Counted from the first letter of the stretch, positions 15,926 to 24,520 are shown. The stretch: DNA of 37,479 nt from Acidobacteriaceae bacterium (GCA_027449545.1 DAIDLI010000007.1:1-37479), one strand, 5' to 3'. A program made the numbers and translations. Notes: generated by a model not told the origin, from the letters alone.

Positions 15926-17344
15926 ATGGCGAGGTTTTTTCCCGGCATGACACCTACTCCCTCGGTCACGCTCTTCAGCGGACAAATCAACACCGGCCGT
16001 TCTTCGGCATCGATTGCGGCATCCGCCGCTGTTCACGCGGCTCTCGTGGCTCTGATCGGGTTCGGCGTTTTGACGGCTCCCCCCATCGAAACGCATGCTT
16101 CCCCGGTGCGCCTCGCGGTGCGCGATCTCGATCTGCACACACCCGCAGAGCAGGTGCAGCGGGCAGCCAACGGAATCCGCTATCCCGGCCAGCAGCCAAA
16201 GGCGGCTCACAAGCTGGCAACCGCGCACGCGGCCCTGCGTGTGGCAGTGCATGCCCCGAAGGGCCCGCAGACGCTGCTGCAACCGGACCTCGCCAAGCGG
16301 CTCGCCCTGGCCGAAGCGGTTCCTGTTCCGCGCGTGCTGATCTGGAAGCCGAGCAAGATCGCCCTGAAGCATGTCGTGGCGCCTGCTCCGCATCCAGCCA
16401 CCACCGCAAATATTCACGCTTCGCTCGATGCCCCTACCCCGGAGGTTCATCTCGCCGACGTGGATCTCGCCGCCAGCAACTTGCCTTCCGTGAAGCTGAA
16501 GCTGCAACCCAGCAGCACCGCGCCGGTCGTGGTGCACAACACTGCGGCTGTCGAAGTGCAGCCCAGTTCGGTTTCGCAGACCACCGCTACATCCACCCCG
16601 GCCGCGGTTCTCTCGGTCTCTGACCTGGAGATGAAGGACGGCAGCGCGGCGCTGCCGCCGGTGAATGAAACCGCCAGTGTCTCCGCGCCGGGCGAACTCG
16701 GTCCTGGCGCGCCCGCCGGCGCTGGCGTCAACGGCTCTGGAAACGGCACCAGCGGCTCCGGCACCGGTCGAGATGCGAAAACGCCGGCAGGAAAGATGCC
16801 CCAGGGAATTGCTGGCGGAGCCGCTACGGGCGCACAGCAGGGTGCAGCCACCGGAGTGCCGCAAGGCAACCCCCTGGCCACCCGCATCACGCTGCCCCGG
16901 AACGGCCAGTTCGGCGCGGTGGTCGTCGGCGACTCTCTCCAGGACGAGTTCCCGGAGACTTCGAATGTGTGGAGCGGCCGCATGGCCTATACCGTTTACC
17001 TGCACGTTGGACTGGCGCGCAGCTGGATCCTCCAGTACGCGCTGCCTGCCAATGCCGATGCAGCCGCAGCCGGTCAGGTCGCCCAGATTCAGGCACCCTG
17101 GCCGTACAGCATCGTTCGCCCCAATTTGGCGGCAGGCGCCGTGGACGCAGACGCCATCCTGGTGCATGGATACGTGGGACAGGACGGCCACTTCCAGGAC
17201 CTCGCGGTGGTCTTTCCGCAGGCTTTTCCGCAGGCGCAGTTTGTGCTCAGATCGCTCGGTCAATGGCAGTTCCGCCCCGCCGCAGAGAACGGCCAGTCGG
17301 CACGCGTCGAGGTGCTCCTGATCATTCCCGAGGAATTGGACTAA
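15926..17344 (+). CDS. Membrane-anchored protein with TonB-C-like terminal domain
   Basis: 472 residues from ATG 15926; ATG 15947 is equally possible and neither has a good ribosome site. One N-terminal helix (IAASAAVHAALVALIGFGVL) is followed by a long linker of some 300 residues, rich in Ala, Pro and Val and then Gly/Ser/Thr. The final 150 residues form a folded unit (MAYTVYLHVGLARSWILQYA ... GYVGQDGHFQDLAVVFP ... LRSLGQWQFRPAAENGQSAR). The GYV...LGQWQFRPA...VEVLLIIP pattern resembles the TonB C-terminal domain. It is transcribed opposite to its Tad neighbours and ends 29 bp from the convergent tadE. It could bridge inner and outer membranes for the pilus, or be unrelated. No exbB/exbD is nearby. 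Confidence 0.7.
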   Translation: MARFFPGMTPTPSVTLFSGQINTGRSSASIAASAAVHAALVALIGFGVLTAPPIETHASPVRLAVRDLDLHTPAEQVQRAANGIRYPGQQPKAAHKLATAHAALRVAVHAPKGPQTLLQPDLAKRLALAEAVPVPRVLIWKPSKIALKHVVAPAPHPATTANIHASLDAPTPEVHLADVDLAASNLPSVKLKLQPSSTAPVVVHNTAAVEVQPSSVSQTTATSTPAAVLSVSDLEMKDGSAALPPVNETASVSAPGELGPGAPAGAGVNGSGNGTSGSGTGRDAKTPAGKMPQGIAGGAATGAQQGAATGVPQGNPLATRITLPRNGQFGAVVVGDSLQDEFPETSNVWSGRMAYTVYLHVGLARSWILQYALPANADAAAAGQVAQIQAPWPYSIVRPNLAAGAVDADAILVHGYVGQDGHFQDLAVVFPQAFPQAQFVLRSLGQWQFRPAAENGQSARVEVLLIIPEELD

Positions 17345-17373
17345 GCGTCGCTGCGGTCTCATGGCCATCGCTC

Positions 17374-17910
17374 CTATTCCTGAATGACCTTTTCCGCTGA
17401 GCCGGAGAACGTAAGCGCGGATTTGGGCAGAAAGGGCAGCATGAAATTGAATGTGTAGCTTACCTGCACATTCACCATGCAGCCCGCTTTGTCGCTTGGA
17501 GCGCAGGCGCTGCAGTTGGACAAACAATTGGGCGTCTGCCCGGGCCAGGAAGTCGATACCGCGATGTCGCTCTGGTTCACTCCCGGCATCGCCAGGCTTT
17601 GCACATAGTTCTGCACATCGCTCGAAGCAGCCGTGCAGCCGTAATTCATTGCAAATCCCGGGGGGCTAGAGGTGGAGCAGTTGCTCGACCAGCCAGATCC
17701 GCGCACCATCGCGTAGCGCGCTCCCTGCTGTGCGGCGTAGCTCACAAAGTAGTAGCTGTACATGGCGCGGCAGAGGTCGAAGATGCTGAAGAGAACCATG
17801 AGGAGCAGCAGAGATGCGACCGCGAACTCCACAAGTTCGCTGCCGCTCTCCTCCCGCCTCAGATGAAGGAGACGGCGAGCCAGGCTCGTTCCGGTAATTG
17901 AGCTGCGCAT
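17374..17910 (-). CDS. TadE-like pseudopilin, second copy
   Basis: 178 residues. The basic leader RRLLHLRREESG is followed by SELVEFAVASLLLLMVLFSI, a class III prepilin-like site (G/XXXXEF) and helix, then DLCRAMYSYYFVSYAAQQGAR, the TadE signature. The rest is an extracytoplasmic domain with eight or more Cys residues (for example CLSNCSACAPSDKAGC), suggesting disulfides. TadE/TadF proteins are minor pseudopilins processed by TadV and needed for Flp assembly. ATG 17910 overlaps the stop of the preceding tadE-like gene by one base (TGATG); a GTG at 17913 is in frame. It is the last gene of its block. Confidence 0.9.
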   Translation of the reverse strand: MRSSITGTSLARRLLHLRREESGSELVEFAVASLLLLMVLFSIFDLCRAMYSYYFVSYAAQQGARYAMVRGSGWSSNCSTSSPPGFAMNYGCTAASSDVQNYVQSLAMPGVNQSDIAVSTSWPGQTPNCLSNCSACAPSDKAGCMVNVQVSYTFNFMLPFLPKSALTFSGSAEKVIQE

Positions 17911-18383
17911 CACTGGTTGCTCCCCGCGCGCATAGTCACGCTATCGCTCAACAACATGGAAGACGGGATCTTCGGCCAGGGAAAGAGCGGCGTGTAATTC
18001 GCCGAGGTCTTCACCGTCACACGGTAGACAAGATTGTTCGTGGGGCAGGACGGCACGGTGGAGCAGTTGCTGGAGAAGGCGGTCCCATCAGCACATTCGC
18101 AGCCATAGCCGGGTGTGGCCACGGCCAGGTTCGCAACATTGGGCGCACCAGCCTGTGCAGCGCCCACCATGCCGGTAAAATCGGTAGGATTCAGCGAACC
18201 GTACTCTGCGCCCGACTCGGCGGCCCCGGAAACTTCCATCGAGAGATAGAAGGCCCGGCCGAAATCGACGGCTCCCATAAGCAACAGCAAGAGAAGCGGC
18301 AGCACAATCGCCAGTTCCACCAAACTGGCGCCGCGCTCGGCGCGAAGAAAGCGGGAGATGTGAGCTTCGATCTTCATCACCAT
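17910..18383 (-). CDS. TadE-like pseudopilin, first copy
   Basis: 157 residues. The leader FLRAERG is followed by ASLVELAIVLPLLLLLLMGA (G/XXXXEL site plus helix) and VDFGRAFYLSMEVSGAAESG, the TadE family core. The extracytoplasmic part contains a Cys cluster (YGCECADGTAFSSNC) and ends with a strand-rich region. It is a minor pseudopilin of the Tad apparatus. ATG 18383 overlaps the tadG-like stop by one base (TAATG), so the three pseudopilin genes are translated as a coupled set. A second in-frame ATG lies at 18377. Confidence 0.9.
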   Translation of the reverse strand: MVMKIEAHISRFLRAERGASLVELAIVLPLLLLLLMGAVDFGRAFYLSMEVSGAAESGAEYGSLNPTDFTGMVGAAQAGAPNVANLAVATPGYGCECADGTAFSSNCSTVPSCPTNNLVYRVTVKTSANYTPLFPWPKIPSSMLLSDSVTMRAGSNQ

Positions 18384-19720
18384 TACTCCGTCAGGTTCGC
18401 TCTGGGCCCCTTGAGCGGGCTCTTGCCGTGGGGCAGCGAGGAAAAGTCGCTGCCGATTGCGAAATCGTCCTGGCCGTTTTCAACCAGCGTGTTGACCACC
18501 ATGAGCGTGTAGGCTGCTGATTTGTTGCCGCCGTTCAGAATGAGCTGCGCATCAGGCGCGTAGAATGTGCCCTGCCAGGCCGAGCTGGTATCGCCGTTGA
18601 GAATCACGGTGCTTGAATCCGTACCGCTCTGCAGATAGAGCATGCCCGCGTAGGTGCCGGATGTCGGCGCCACCAGATCCACGTGCGAGTTGCCGTTCAT
18701 GGTCAGCGAGCCGGAATCAAAGTAGAAGGTGACGCCACTGCCCACAAGGCTGGCGCCGCCGTTCACAATCATGTTCCCGGTCATGATGTACTGACCTGGA
18801 CTGAAGGTGACGGTGTAATTACCCCCGTTGAGGATCATCCCTCCGCAGTAAGTTCCGGGGCTCAACGTCACGTTCTTGTTGCCGTTGGCAATGTAGTTGT
18901 TGTAGGTGCAGGAACCAACTGCGGGCATGGGGAGATTCGCGAGAGGATTGTCCAGCGGCGAAACCCCGGTGGTGGGCGAAGGGTTAAGCGAATTATTGCC
19001 GTTGTTCAGCACCTGCCCCACCACGTCGAGCCCCGTGGTGCTCACGCTTACGCTGCCATTGAAGACGGCCGCCTGGTTGGCATCCGAATCCACGATGATG
19101 CCGCAAGTGGCACTAAGAGTCGCGTTGCCATTGAGCAGCAGCGCGTCGGGGGCATGGGGATTCAAAATGTATGCACAGTCGGGCGAGCTGTCGAGACCTG
19201 CTTCGGCCCGCGCTCCGAGGGTTACGTATGGAAACCCTATGACGCCCGCGAAAAATGCCGCTCTTTGTTCAGATAAAGTGACCTCAACATAGTTGACATT
19301 GCCTTGGTTGGGATCCGCTGAGCCCAAGGCGCAGGGGCCATTGTTGAGCACCAGTTTGACCCCGGTCCCGGTCACGGCAGCGCATTGCGTCGCGAAGCTG
19401 AGGCTGGAGTATCCGTTCTCGTTCATCGCCGATTTCACCGCGCTCTGCATGGCCGTGCAGTCGGAAACGCCGCCGCAATAGGAAAGTTCAATCGCTCCCG
19501 CGAGCGCAGCCGCATCCGCCGCGGTTTGCAGTTGCCGCTTCGCATAGAGGAACTGGGCCACGTCGAGAGCCAGCGCCATAAATCCCATGAGAACGGCAAA
19601 GGCAATCGCGGTGAGAGCCAGCACCTGGCCATCTTCGCCCAGCCGCATCGGCCGCCCAGTCTCCGACGACGATCGCGGGCGGTCACCATACCGAAAAGTG
19701 TGCCGCGACAGGAAGGTCAT
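18383..19720 (-). CDS. tadG: TadG-like protein with Asn-Gly-rich repeat domain
   Basis: 445 residues. The N-terminal Tad/Flp-associated segment is clear: LGEDGQVLALTAIAFAVLMG, a membrane helix, then DVAQFLYAKRQLQTAADAAA and LAGA. After a middle domain, residues 195-430 carry repeated strand units centred on NG: LLNGNATLSATCG, VFNGSVSVSTTG, MILNGGNYTVTFSPGQY, MIVNGGASLVGSG, LTMNGNSHVDL and LILNGGNKSA. This pattern suggests a right-handed beta-helix or similar adhesive stack. TadG is a minor exported component of Tad pili in other bacteria, without a solved role. The start ATG 19720 has GGAG and AAAGGGA upstream; ATG near 19648 is an alternative. Confidence 0.85.
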   Translation of the reverse strand: MTFLSRHTFRYGDRPRSSSETGRPMRLGEDGQVLALTAIAFAVLMGFMALALDVAQFLYAKRQLQTAADAAALAGAIELSYCGGVSDCTAMQSAVKSAMNENGYSSLSFATQCAAVTGTGVKLVLNNGPCALGSADPNQGNVNYVEVTLSEQRAAFFAGVIGFPYVTLGARAEAGLDSSPDCAYILNPHAPDALLLNGNATLSATCGIIVDSDANQAAVFNGSVSVSTTGLDVVGQVLNNGNNSLNPSPTTGVSPLDNPLANLPMPAVGSCTYNNYIANGNKNVTLSPGTYCGGMILNGGNYTVTFSPGQYIMTGNMIVNGGASLVGSGVTFYFDSGSLTMNGNSHVDLVAPTSGTYAGMLYLQSGTDSSTVILNGDTSSAWQGTFYAPDAQLILNGGNKSAAYTLMVVNTLVENGQDDFAIGSDFSSLPHGKSPLKGPRANLTE

Positions 19721-19801
19721 TCCCTTTCACTCCATCCGAAACGTAGGAAACCTGGGGAAGAGTCCAACCGACCAGTTGATGCACGCCAGCTCACTTCCAG
19801 T

Positions 19802-20758
19802 TCATCTGCCTTTTTTCAACTGTTCCAGGAAGCGCTCGAATTCCTTTCTGTCCATTTCATCCAGCAACGAAGCGCCTTCCGAGGCCTGTGCGTCGGCAAG
19901 TACAAATTGCAGGCCCACGCCATCCTGGCCCCAGCGAACCGCTCGCGTCTGCACTGGAATCGAGTGTTCCGTAGCTGGCTCCCCTGCTTCCGAACCCGGC
20001 TGTGTCATCAGCACCAGAGTGCCCGGATACCAGCGCTCCTCTGTGACCATATAGACCCCGGAAGAGCTTAGGTCGCGAATACCGTGCGCCACAGGCGGAG
20101 CCCCATTCCAGTAGTAGGCAGCGAGACCCGGCGTCGCCTGCCGCGGTGCCTTGCGCGGATCCGGCGCCCACCAGCGCTCCAGCCATGCTCGCGGCACCTT
20201 CAGAGAGCGCCCGGGCTTGGTAAGACCCATCTCGTGCCGCTTGGATGGCGTTTTCTGCCTTGCCGAGCGGCTTTCGAATTCCAGCATGCCGGGTCCACCG
20301 CTCCATAGCGGCTGCTCGCGCAACACTACGGCGTTCTGTACCAGACTCGCGGCTGGCTGGGATCTGGAGATACGCTCCAGCCGCTCTTCCATCTCGCCCG
20401 CCTCGCACACCACCAACTGATCTCCGGCTTGGGTCTGCGAGGAGTAGATGGAATGCGCAGGCAGCGCCAGCACGCTTGCCGGAACCGGGCAGGCAAGCCG
20501 CGCGTGAAACGTGGGAAACGACTCCACTGCATCCAGTACCCTGCCCTCCTCGTCGAGGTACAGAATGTCCAATGGCGCAGGAATCTCCGAAGCTGGCAAT
20601 CCGCGGAACGGAGCGAGCCACAAACCTTCGCCGGAGCGAAGCACCAGCGTCTTCATCCTCTCGGCCAGAGCAGAGTAATGGAGATCAGCGGCCGATACGG
20701 CGAGGCCCAGAAAACACTCGCGCGTCTGGTTGTACGCGCAGTGGATGCGCGATTCCAT
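19802..20758 (-). CDS. DUF192-PilZ fusion protein
   Basis: 318 residues from ATG 20758, chosen because AAAGGAG precedes it; an in-frame ATG at 20845 (with AAGGA) would add 29 residues. Residues 5-118 resemble a DUF192 domain: LVLRSGEGLWLAPFRGLP, PLDILYLDEEGRVLDAVESF, and SVLALPAHSIYSSQTQAGDQ. Residues 200-290 are a PilZ domain with both cyclic-di-GMP motifs: RKAPR (202-206) and DLSSSG (229-234), then strands ending in RAVRWGQDGVGLQFVL. PilZ proteins bind cyclic di-GMP and switch motility, pili or polysaccharide output. There is no signal peptide, so it is probably cytoplasmic. Its place between the tadC block and the pseudopilins suggests that it senses cyclic di-GMP for the pilus. Confidence 0.8.
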   Translation of the reverse strand: MESRIHCAYNQTRECFLGLAVSAADLHYSALAERMKTLVLRSGEGLWLAPFRGLPASEIPAPLDILYLDEEGRVLDAVESFPTFHARLACPVPASVLALPAHSIYSSQTQAGDQLVVCEAGEMEERLERISRSQPAASLVQNAVVLREQPLWSGGPGMLEFESRSARQKTPSKRHEMGLTKPGRSLKVPRAWLERWWAPDPRKAPRQATPGLAAYYWNGAPPVAHGIRDLSSSGVYMVTEERWYPGTLVLMTQPGSEAGEPATEHSIPVQTRAVRWGQDGVGLQFVLADAQASEGASLLDEMDRKEFERFLEQLKKGR

Positions 20759-20906
20759 ACCTGCTCCTTTCCGCGACGATGCGTCTGCCGCTGGCGGTTT
20801 GCTCCGGGCCTGGTTTTGCTCTTCCAACACTTCGGAAAGATGCATGGGATCCTTCGAACTGCCGCGATTACTGCCGTGGCTGAGCTGTTGCGCACCTCAC
20901 CTGTAG

Positions 20907-20924
20907 CGCGGTAGAGATACCGCG
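20907..20924 (-). other. Intercistronic hairpin before the DUF192-PilZ gene
   Basis: CGCGGTA and TACCGCG form a perfect 7-bp stem around a 4-nt loop. It lies between microprotein 2 (stop at 21011) and the DUF192-PilZ start. No U-run follows, so attenuation or mRNA protection is more likely than full termination. Confidence 0.35.
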
Positions 20925-21010
20925 GCAAAGGGTTGCGGCACGGGCGCAACAGAGCTATCTGTGCCCCGCAGCTACGCGAGCTGCGCGGCAACCGGATTGG
21001 AAGTTGCCGT

Positions 21011-21103
21011 TTACTTCACGCGGGAACGGCGGCGCTGCACCAGCACGCCCATCACGATCACAAACAGAACGCCGGCAACGATGCGAATGACTGTGGAATC
21101 CAT
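21011..21103 (-). CDS. 30-residue single-pass membrane microprotein (copy 2)
   Basis: The sequence begins MDSTVIRIVAGVLFVIVMGV and ends LVQRRRSRVK: a short N-terminus, one hydrophobic helix at residues 8-22, and a strongly basic tail. By the positive-inside rule the tail should be cytoplasmic. A strong ribosome site, AAGGGGAGG, lies 7 nt before ATG 21103. It is a near-duplicate of the microprotein at 21216, differing at only a few positions (V5I, I8V, G19V). Conservation of sequence, start context and stop across two copies argues that it is translated. I do not recognise a named family. It probably shares a transcript with tadC. Confidence 0.75.
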   Translation of the reverse strand: MDSTVIRIVAGVLFVIVMGVLVQRRRSRVK

Positions 21104-21169
21104 TGGTATTTCCTCCCCTTATTCGTACAATCTGCTCCGGATTGAATTCTCCGGATGTGGTTGAGGGGC

Positions 21170-21196
21170 GGCAGCGGCGCTCGCGCGCCCGCTGCC
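21170..21196 (-). other. Hairpin between the two microprotein genes
   Basis: GGCAGCG (21170-21176) pairs with CGCTGCC (21190-21196) around a GC-rich loop that can itself pair. It begins 19 nt after the first microprotein stop. Without a U-run it resembles a stabilising or processing element. Confidence 0.35.
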
Positions 21197-21215
21197 AGCC
21201 CAGTCCTCTGCACGC

Positions 21216-21308
21216 TTACTTGACGCGCGAGCGGCGGCGCTGCACCAGCACCACCATCACGATGACGAACAGAACGCCGGCAACTACCCGGATGATCGTC
21301 GAATCCAT
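21216..21308 (-). CDS. 30-residue single-pass membrane microprotein (copy 1)
   Basis: It begins MDSTIIRVVAGVLFVIVMVV and ends LVQRRRSRVK. One membrane helix is followed by the basic RRRSRVK tail. The ATG at 21308 is preceded by AGGGGAGG at 8 nt and lies only 19 nt after the tadC stop, so it must be co-transcribed with tadC. Between the two copies, about 27 of 30 residues are identical, with silent as well as conservative changes in the DNA. That pattern points to selection on the peptide. Possible roles are a small subunit of the TadB/TadC inner-membrane platform or a regulator of it; nothing in the sequence proves either. Confidence 0.78.
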   Translation of the reverse strand: MDSTIIRVVAGVLFVIVMVVLVQRRRSRVK

Positions 21309-21327
21309 GATTGACTCCTCCCCTTGC

Positions 21328-22239
21328 TCAATGACCGAGCAACTTTTGGAATGACTCCGCCATTAAAATCGCCGCCGGTCCCAAAGTGACCAGGAACAGC
21401 GCCGGAAAGATAAAAAATACCAGCGGGAAAACGAGCTTGACGGAGGTCTTCGCCGCCGCCTCCTCCACCGCCTGGATGCGCTGCTGCCGCAGCGTATCCG
21501 AATGCACGCGCAGCGTCTTGGCTACACTCGTGCCCAACTGTTCTGACTGGATCAGCATGGACACCAAATTGCGGATGCTGTCCTCGTCGGTGCGCTCGGC
21601 CAAGTTGCGCCAGGCATCGGAGCGGGCGCGGCCTGCTCTCTGTTCGAGCACCACCACGTTGAGTTCATCGCAGAGATCCGGCTGCGCCAGGCGAAGTTCT
21701 TGGGCGGCGCGCGCGGTAGCCTGGTCCAGGCTCAAGCCCGCCTCCACACACACCACCAGCAGATCAAGCACGTCGGGCAATCCCCGCCGAACATTCTTCT
21801 GCCGGGTCTTGATGCGCCGCCCCAGCCAGAAGTCGGGTCCGATAAATCCGATTCCCAGGCAGCCGGCGTACACAAAAAACGGGCTCGCATTTGCCAAGCC
21901 GGTCAGCAGCGCAATGGCACAGAGCACCACCGGCGTCAGGACTTTGAAGCCGTAAAGGACCTTGACCGCAGACTCCCCGCGATATCCGGCACGAATCAAC
22001 CGCTGCATGGCAACGGAGACCTCGGCTTGGCTCTTGGGCAGCACCTGCTCCAGCCGGCCCACTGCAGTGCGCATGGTGTCGCGTGTATCTTCGAGCTTTT
22101 CGATCAGGCTCTTCTGCTTCGGTTCAGGATTGATGACCTCCTGGATGCGCTTGACCATGCCTTCGCGATAAAACAGCAGAAGGCCGCCGCTGGCCAGCAG
22201 CAGAAACACCGCGCAAAAGCTGAGAACTGCGAAGATCAT
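21328..22239 (-). CDS. tadC: Tad inner-membrane platform protein TadC
   Basis: 303 residues from ATG 22239, chosen for its GAGGAG site 6 nt upstream. An N-terminal helix (IFAVLSFCAVFLLLASGG) comes first, followed by the type II secretion F domain around residues 130-260: RRGLPDVLDLLVVCVEAGLS, LDQATARAAQEL, LAERTDEDSIRNLVSMLIQS, EQLGTSVAKTLRVHSDTLR. Final helices (LVFPLVFFIFPALFLVTLG) complete the platform. With TadB it forms the membrane base on which the TadA ATPase drives pilin insertion. It starts 11 bp after the tadB stop. Confidence 0.95.
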   Translation of the reverse strand: MIFAVLSFCAVFLLLASGGLLLFYREGMVKRIQEVINPEPKQKSLIEKLEDTRDTMRTAVGRLEQVLPKSQAEVSVAMQRLIRAGYRGESAVKVLYGFKVLTPVVLCAIALLTGLANASPFFVYAGCLGIGFIGPDFWLGRRIKTRQKNVRRGLPDVLDLLVVCVEAGLSLDQATARAAQELRLAQPDLCDELNVVVLEQRAGRARSDAWRNLAERTDEDSIRNLVSMLIQSEQLGTSVAKTLRVHSDTLRQQRIQAVEEAAAKTSVKLVFPLVFFIFPALFLVTLGPAAILMAESFQKLLGH

Positions 22240-22249
22240 CAATAGCTCC

Positions 22250-23221
22250 TCAGACGTCGATGTCCACAATGCGATTGATCACGAAGCCGCCCAGCAGAAT
22301 CATGCCGGCCGCGGCCCACATCATCTTGATTCCGATATCGCGGTGCCACAGGATGCTCATCATCTTGGGATTCACCATGTACATGGCGATGCCCAGAGCC
22401 ACCGGCACGCAGGTCAGCACCCAGCCGGTCATGCGGCCTTGCGCGGTGTGAACCTTCACCTGCCGCTTCAGGCGGAAACGCTCGCGGATCAGATAGGAGG
22501 TCTTGTCGAGCACCTCCGCCAGGTTGCCGCCGCTCTCCTTTTGAATCATGATGGCCGTGGAAACCATGCGCAGATCCTGGAGAGGCATGCGCGCGGTCAG
22601 GTTGTCGAGGGCGGCCTTCATCTCCAGGCCGTAGTTCTGCTCCTCGAAACAGCCTTTGAATTCACTGCCCACCGGATCGGCGCACTCGCGCGCCACCAGG
22701 CCCATTGCCGAGATCAGGCTGTGCCCAGCCCGCAGAGCGCTCACCATCAGATCGAGCGCCTCCGGCAGTCCCTGTTCGAACTTCGCAAAGCGCTTGCTGC
22801 GCTTCCAAAAGATCCAGCCCAGCGGCAGCACGCTGAACGCCAACCCCGCTCCCATCGCGACCAGCAGCAGACCAAAGCGCGCATCGACGATGTAACACGG
22901 AACCGCGAAGCAAACCAGCATCATTGCCAGCAGGCGCCCCGGGCTCCAATCCATCTCAGCCTGCTGGATGAGGCGGCGCAGCGACGGGATCACTTCCATC
23001 TGAGCCAGCTTGCGATTGACCCACGGAATGCTGCTGACCCTCTCGTCTTTGCGCAGATCGATCACCGCCTGCTGCACTTCGGTCGACTGGTTGCTGAGCG
23101 CCGATTCCAGGGTGGCCATGGCCTCACGGGTGCTGCGCGCAGGCGCCATGCTGGTATAGACCAGCGGCAGCGCGATGGCGGCAAATACCCCGACAAAGAC
23201 CAGCACAATGATCAGGACCAT
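22250..23221 (-). CDS. tadB: Tad inner-membrane platform protein TadB
   Basis: 323 residues. N-terminal helix LIIVLVFVGVFAAIALPLVY, central helices (LLAMMLVCFAVPCYI, LLLVAMGAGLAFSVLPLG), then the type II secretion F domain: FEQGLPEALDLMVSALRAGH, SLISAMGLVARE, LRMVSTAIMIQKESGGNLAE, RLKRQVKVHTAQGRMTGWVL. It partners TadC and couples to TadA. AAAGGAG lies 9 nt before ATG 23221, and 18 bp separate it from tadA, as expected for one operon. Confidence 0.95.
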   Translation of the reverse strand: MVLIIVLVFVGVFAAIALPLVYTSMAPARSTREAMATLESALSNQSTEVQQAVIDLRKDERVSSIPWVNRKLAQMEVIPSLRRLIQQAEMDWSPGRLLAMMLVCFAVPCYIVDARFGLLLVAMGAGLAFSVLPLGWIFWKRSKRFAKFEQGLPEALDLMVSALRAGHSLISAMGLVARECADPVGSEFKGCFEEQNYGLEMKAALDNLTARMPLQDLRMVSTAIMIQKESGGNLAEVLDKTSYLIRERFRLKRQVKVHTAQGRMTGWVLTCVPVALGIAMYMVNPKMMSILWHRDIGIKMMWAAAGMILLGGFVINRIVDIDV

Positions 23222-23239
23222 GGCTCGACTCTCCTTTCC

Positions 23240-24520
23240 CTAATTCACCAGCATTTCGTTTTCGAACAGCGTGGGTGGCAGGACGATACCCGCCACCCGC
23301 AGCCGCTCCAGGAAGCGCGGCCGAATGCGGCTGGGAACAAACGCGCCCACGACCTTGCCGTTGGGGCCGATGCCCTTCTTCTGGAAGCTGAAGATCTCCT
23401 GCATACTGATCACGTTTTCTTCCATGCCGGTGATCTCCGCGATGCTGGTGATCTTGCGCGAACCGTCGCTCATGCGGTGAGCCTGCACGATGATGGTGAT
23501 GGCGGAGGCAATCTGCTGCCGCACCGATTTTTCCGGCAGGTTCATGTTGGTCATGGCCACCATCGACTCGAGGCGCGACAGCGCATCACGCGGGGTGTTG
23601 GCGTGAATCGTGGCCATGGAGCCTTCGTGGCCCGTATTCATGGCCTGGAGCATGTCGAAGGCTTCTTCGCCGCGCACCTCGCCGAGGATGATGCGGTCGG
23701 GACGCATGCGCAGGCTGTTAATGAGCAGTTGCCGCTGGCGGATGGCGCCCTGTCCCTCGATATTGGGAGGCCGCGTCTCCAGACGCACGATATTCTCCTG
23801 CGCCAGGCGCAGTTCGGCGGCGTCCTCAATGGTCACCAGCCGCTCGTTGTTCGGAATCGACTGCGACAGGATGTTGAGCAGCGTGGTTTTGCCGGCGCCG
23901 GTACCGCCCGCGATGATGATGCTGATGCGCGCTTTCACCGCCGCCTGAAGCACTTCCATCATCTCCGGCGAGATGCTCTTGTTCTGCACCAACTGGTTGC
24001 CGGCGATCGGGCCGGTGCCAAAACGGCGGATCGACACCGAGGGACCATCCAGCGCGAGCGGCGGAATGATCGCATTCACACGCGAGCCGTCGGGCAGGCG
24101 GGCATCCACCATAGGAGAGGATTCGTCCACGCGGCGACCCACGCGCGAAACGATACGGTCGATGATCTGCATCAGGTGGCGATCATCGCGGAAGCTGGTG
24201 CTGACCCGCGTCAGCAGACCGCCCTTTTCTACGAACACGTGATCCTTGCCGTTGACCAGAATGTCGGAGACTTTAGGATCGCGCAGCAGCGGCTCCAGCG
24301 GCCCCAGCCCGAACACCTCATCGAGCAGGTCGGCCTTGATGCGCTCCTGTTCCTCAAAGTTCAGCGGCACCCGCTGATCGGCCATGATCTCGCGCACAAT
24401 CGCCGAGACCGCCTGGCGCGCCTGGTTGGAATCGACGCGCGAGAGCTTCTCGAGGTCCAGCTTCGAGATCAGCGTGCGGTGGATCTCCGCTTTGTAGTGA
24501 TCCAGATTCAGCAGTTCCAC
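23240..24520 (-). CDS. tadA: Tad pilus ATPase TadA/CpaF
   Basis: 426 residues, a cytoplasmic hexameric secretion ATPase that powers Flp pilus assembly. Motifs are complete: the N-terminal domain with [20 protein letters not shown]; Walker [10 protein letters not shown] at residues 205-213; the Asp box [10 protein letters not shown] at 230-239; Walker [13 protein letters not shown] at 276-287; and the His box [13 protein letters not shown] at 298-310. The start is a GTG at 24520 with GGAAGG 6 nt upstream. It lies 51 bp downstream of tadZ and 18 bp upstream of tadB. Confidence 0.97.
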   Translation of the reverse strand: MELLNLDHYKAEIHRTLISKLDLEKLSRVDSNQARQAVSAIVREIMADQRVPLNFEEQERIKADLLDEVFGLGPLEPLLRDPKVSDILVNGKDHVFVEKGGLLTRVSTSFRDDRHLMQIIDRIVSRVGRRVDESSPMVDARLPDGSRVNAIIPPLALDGPSVSIRRFGTGPIAGNQLVQNKSISPEMMEVLQAAVKARISIIIAGGTGAGKTTLLNILSQSIPNNERLVTIEDAAELRLAQENIVRLETRPPNIEGQGAIRQRQLLINSLRMRPDRIILGEVRGEEAFDMLQAMNTGHEGSMATIHANTPRDALSRLESMVAMTNMNLPEKSVRQQIASAITIIVQAHRMSDGSRKITSIAEITGMEENVISMQEIFSFQKKGIGPNGKVVGAFVPSRIRPRFLERLRVAGIVLPPTLFENEMLVN

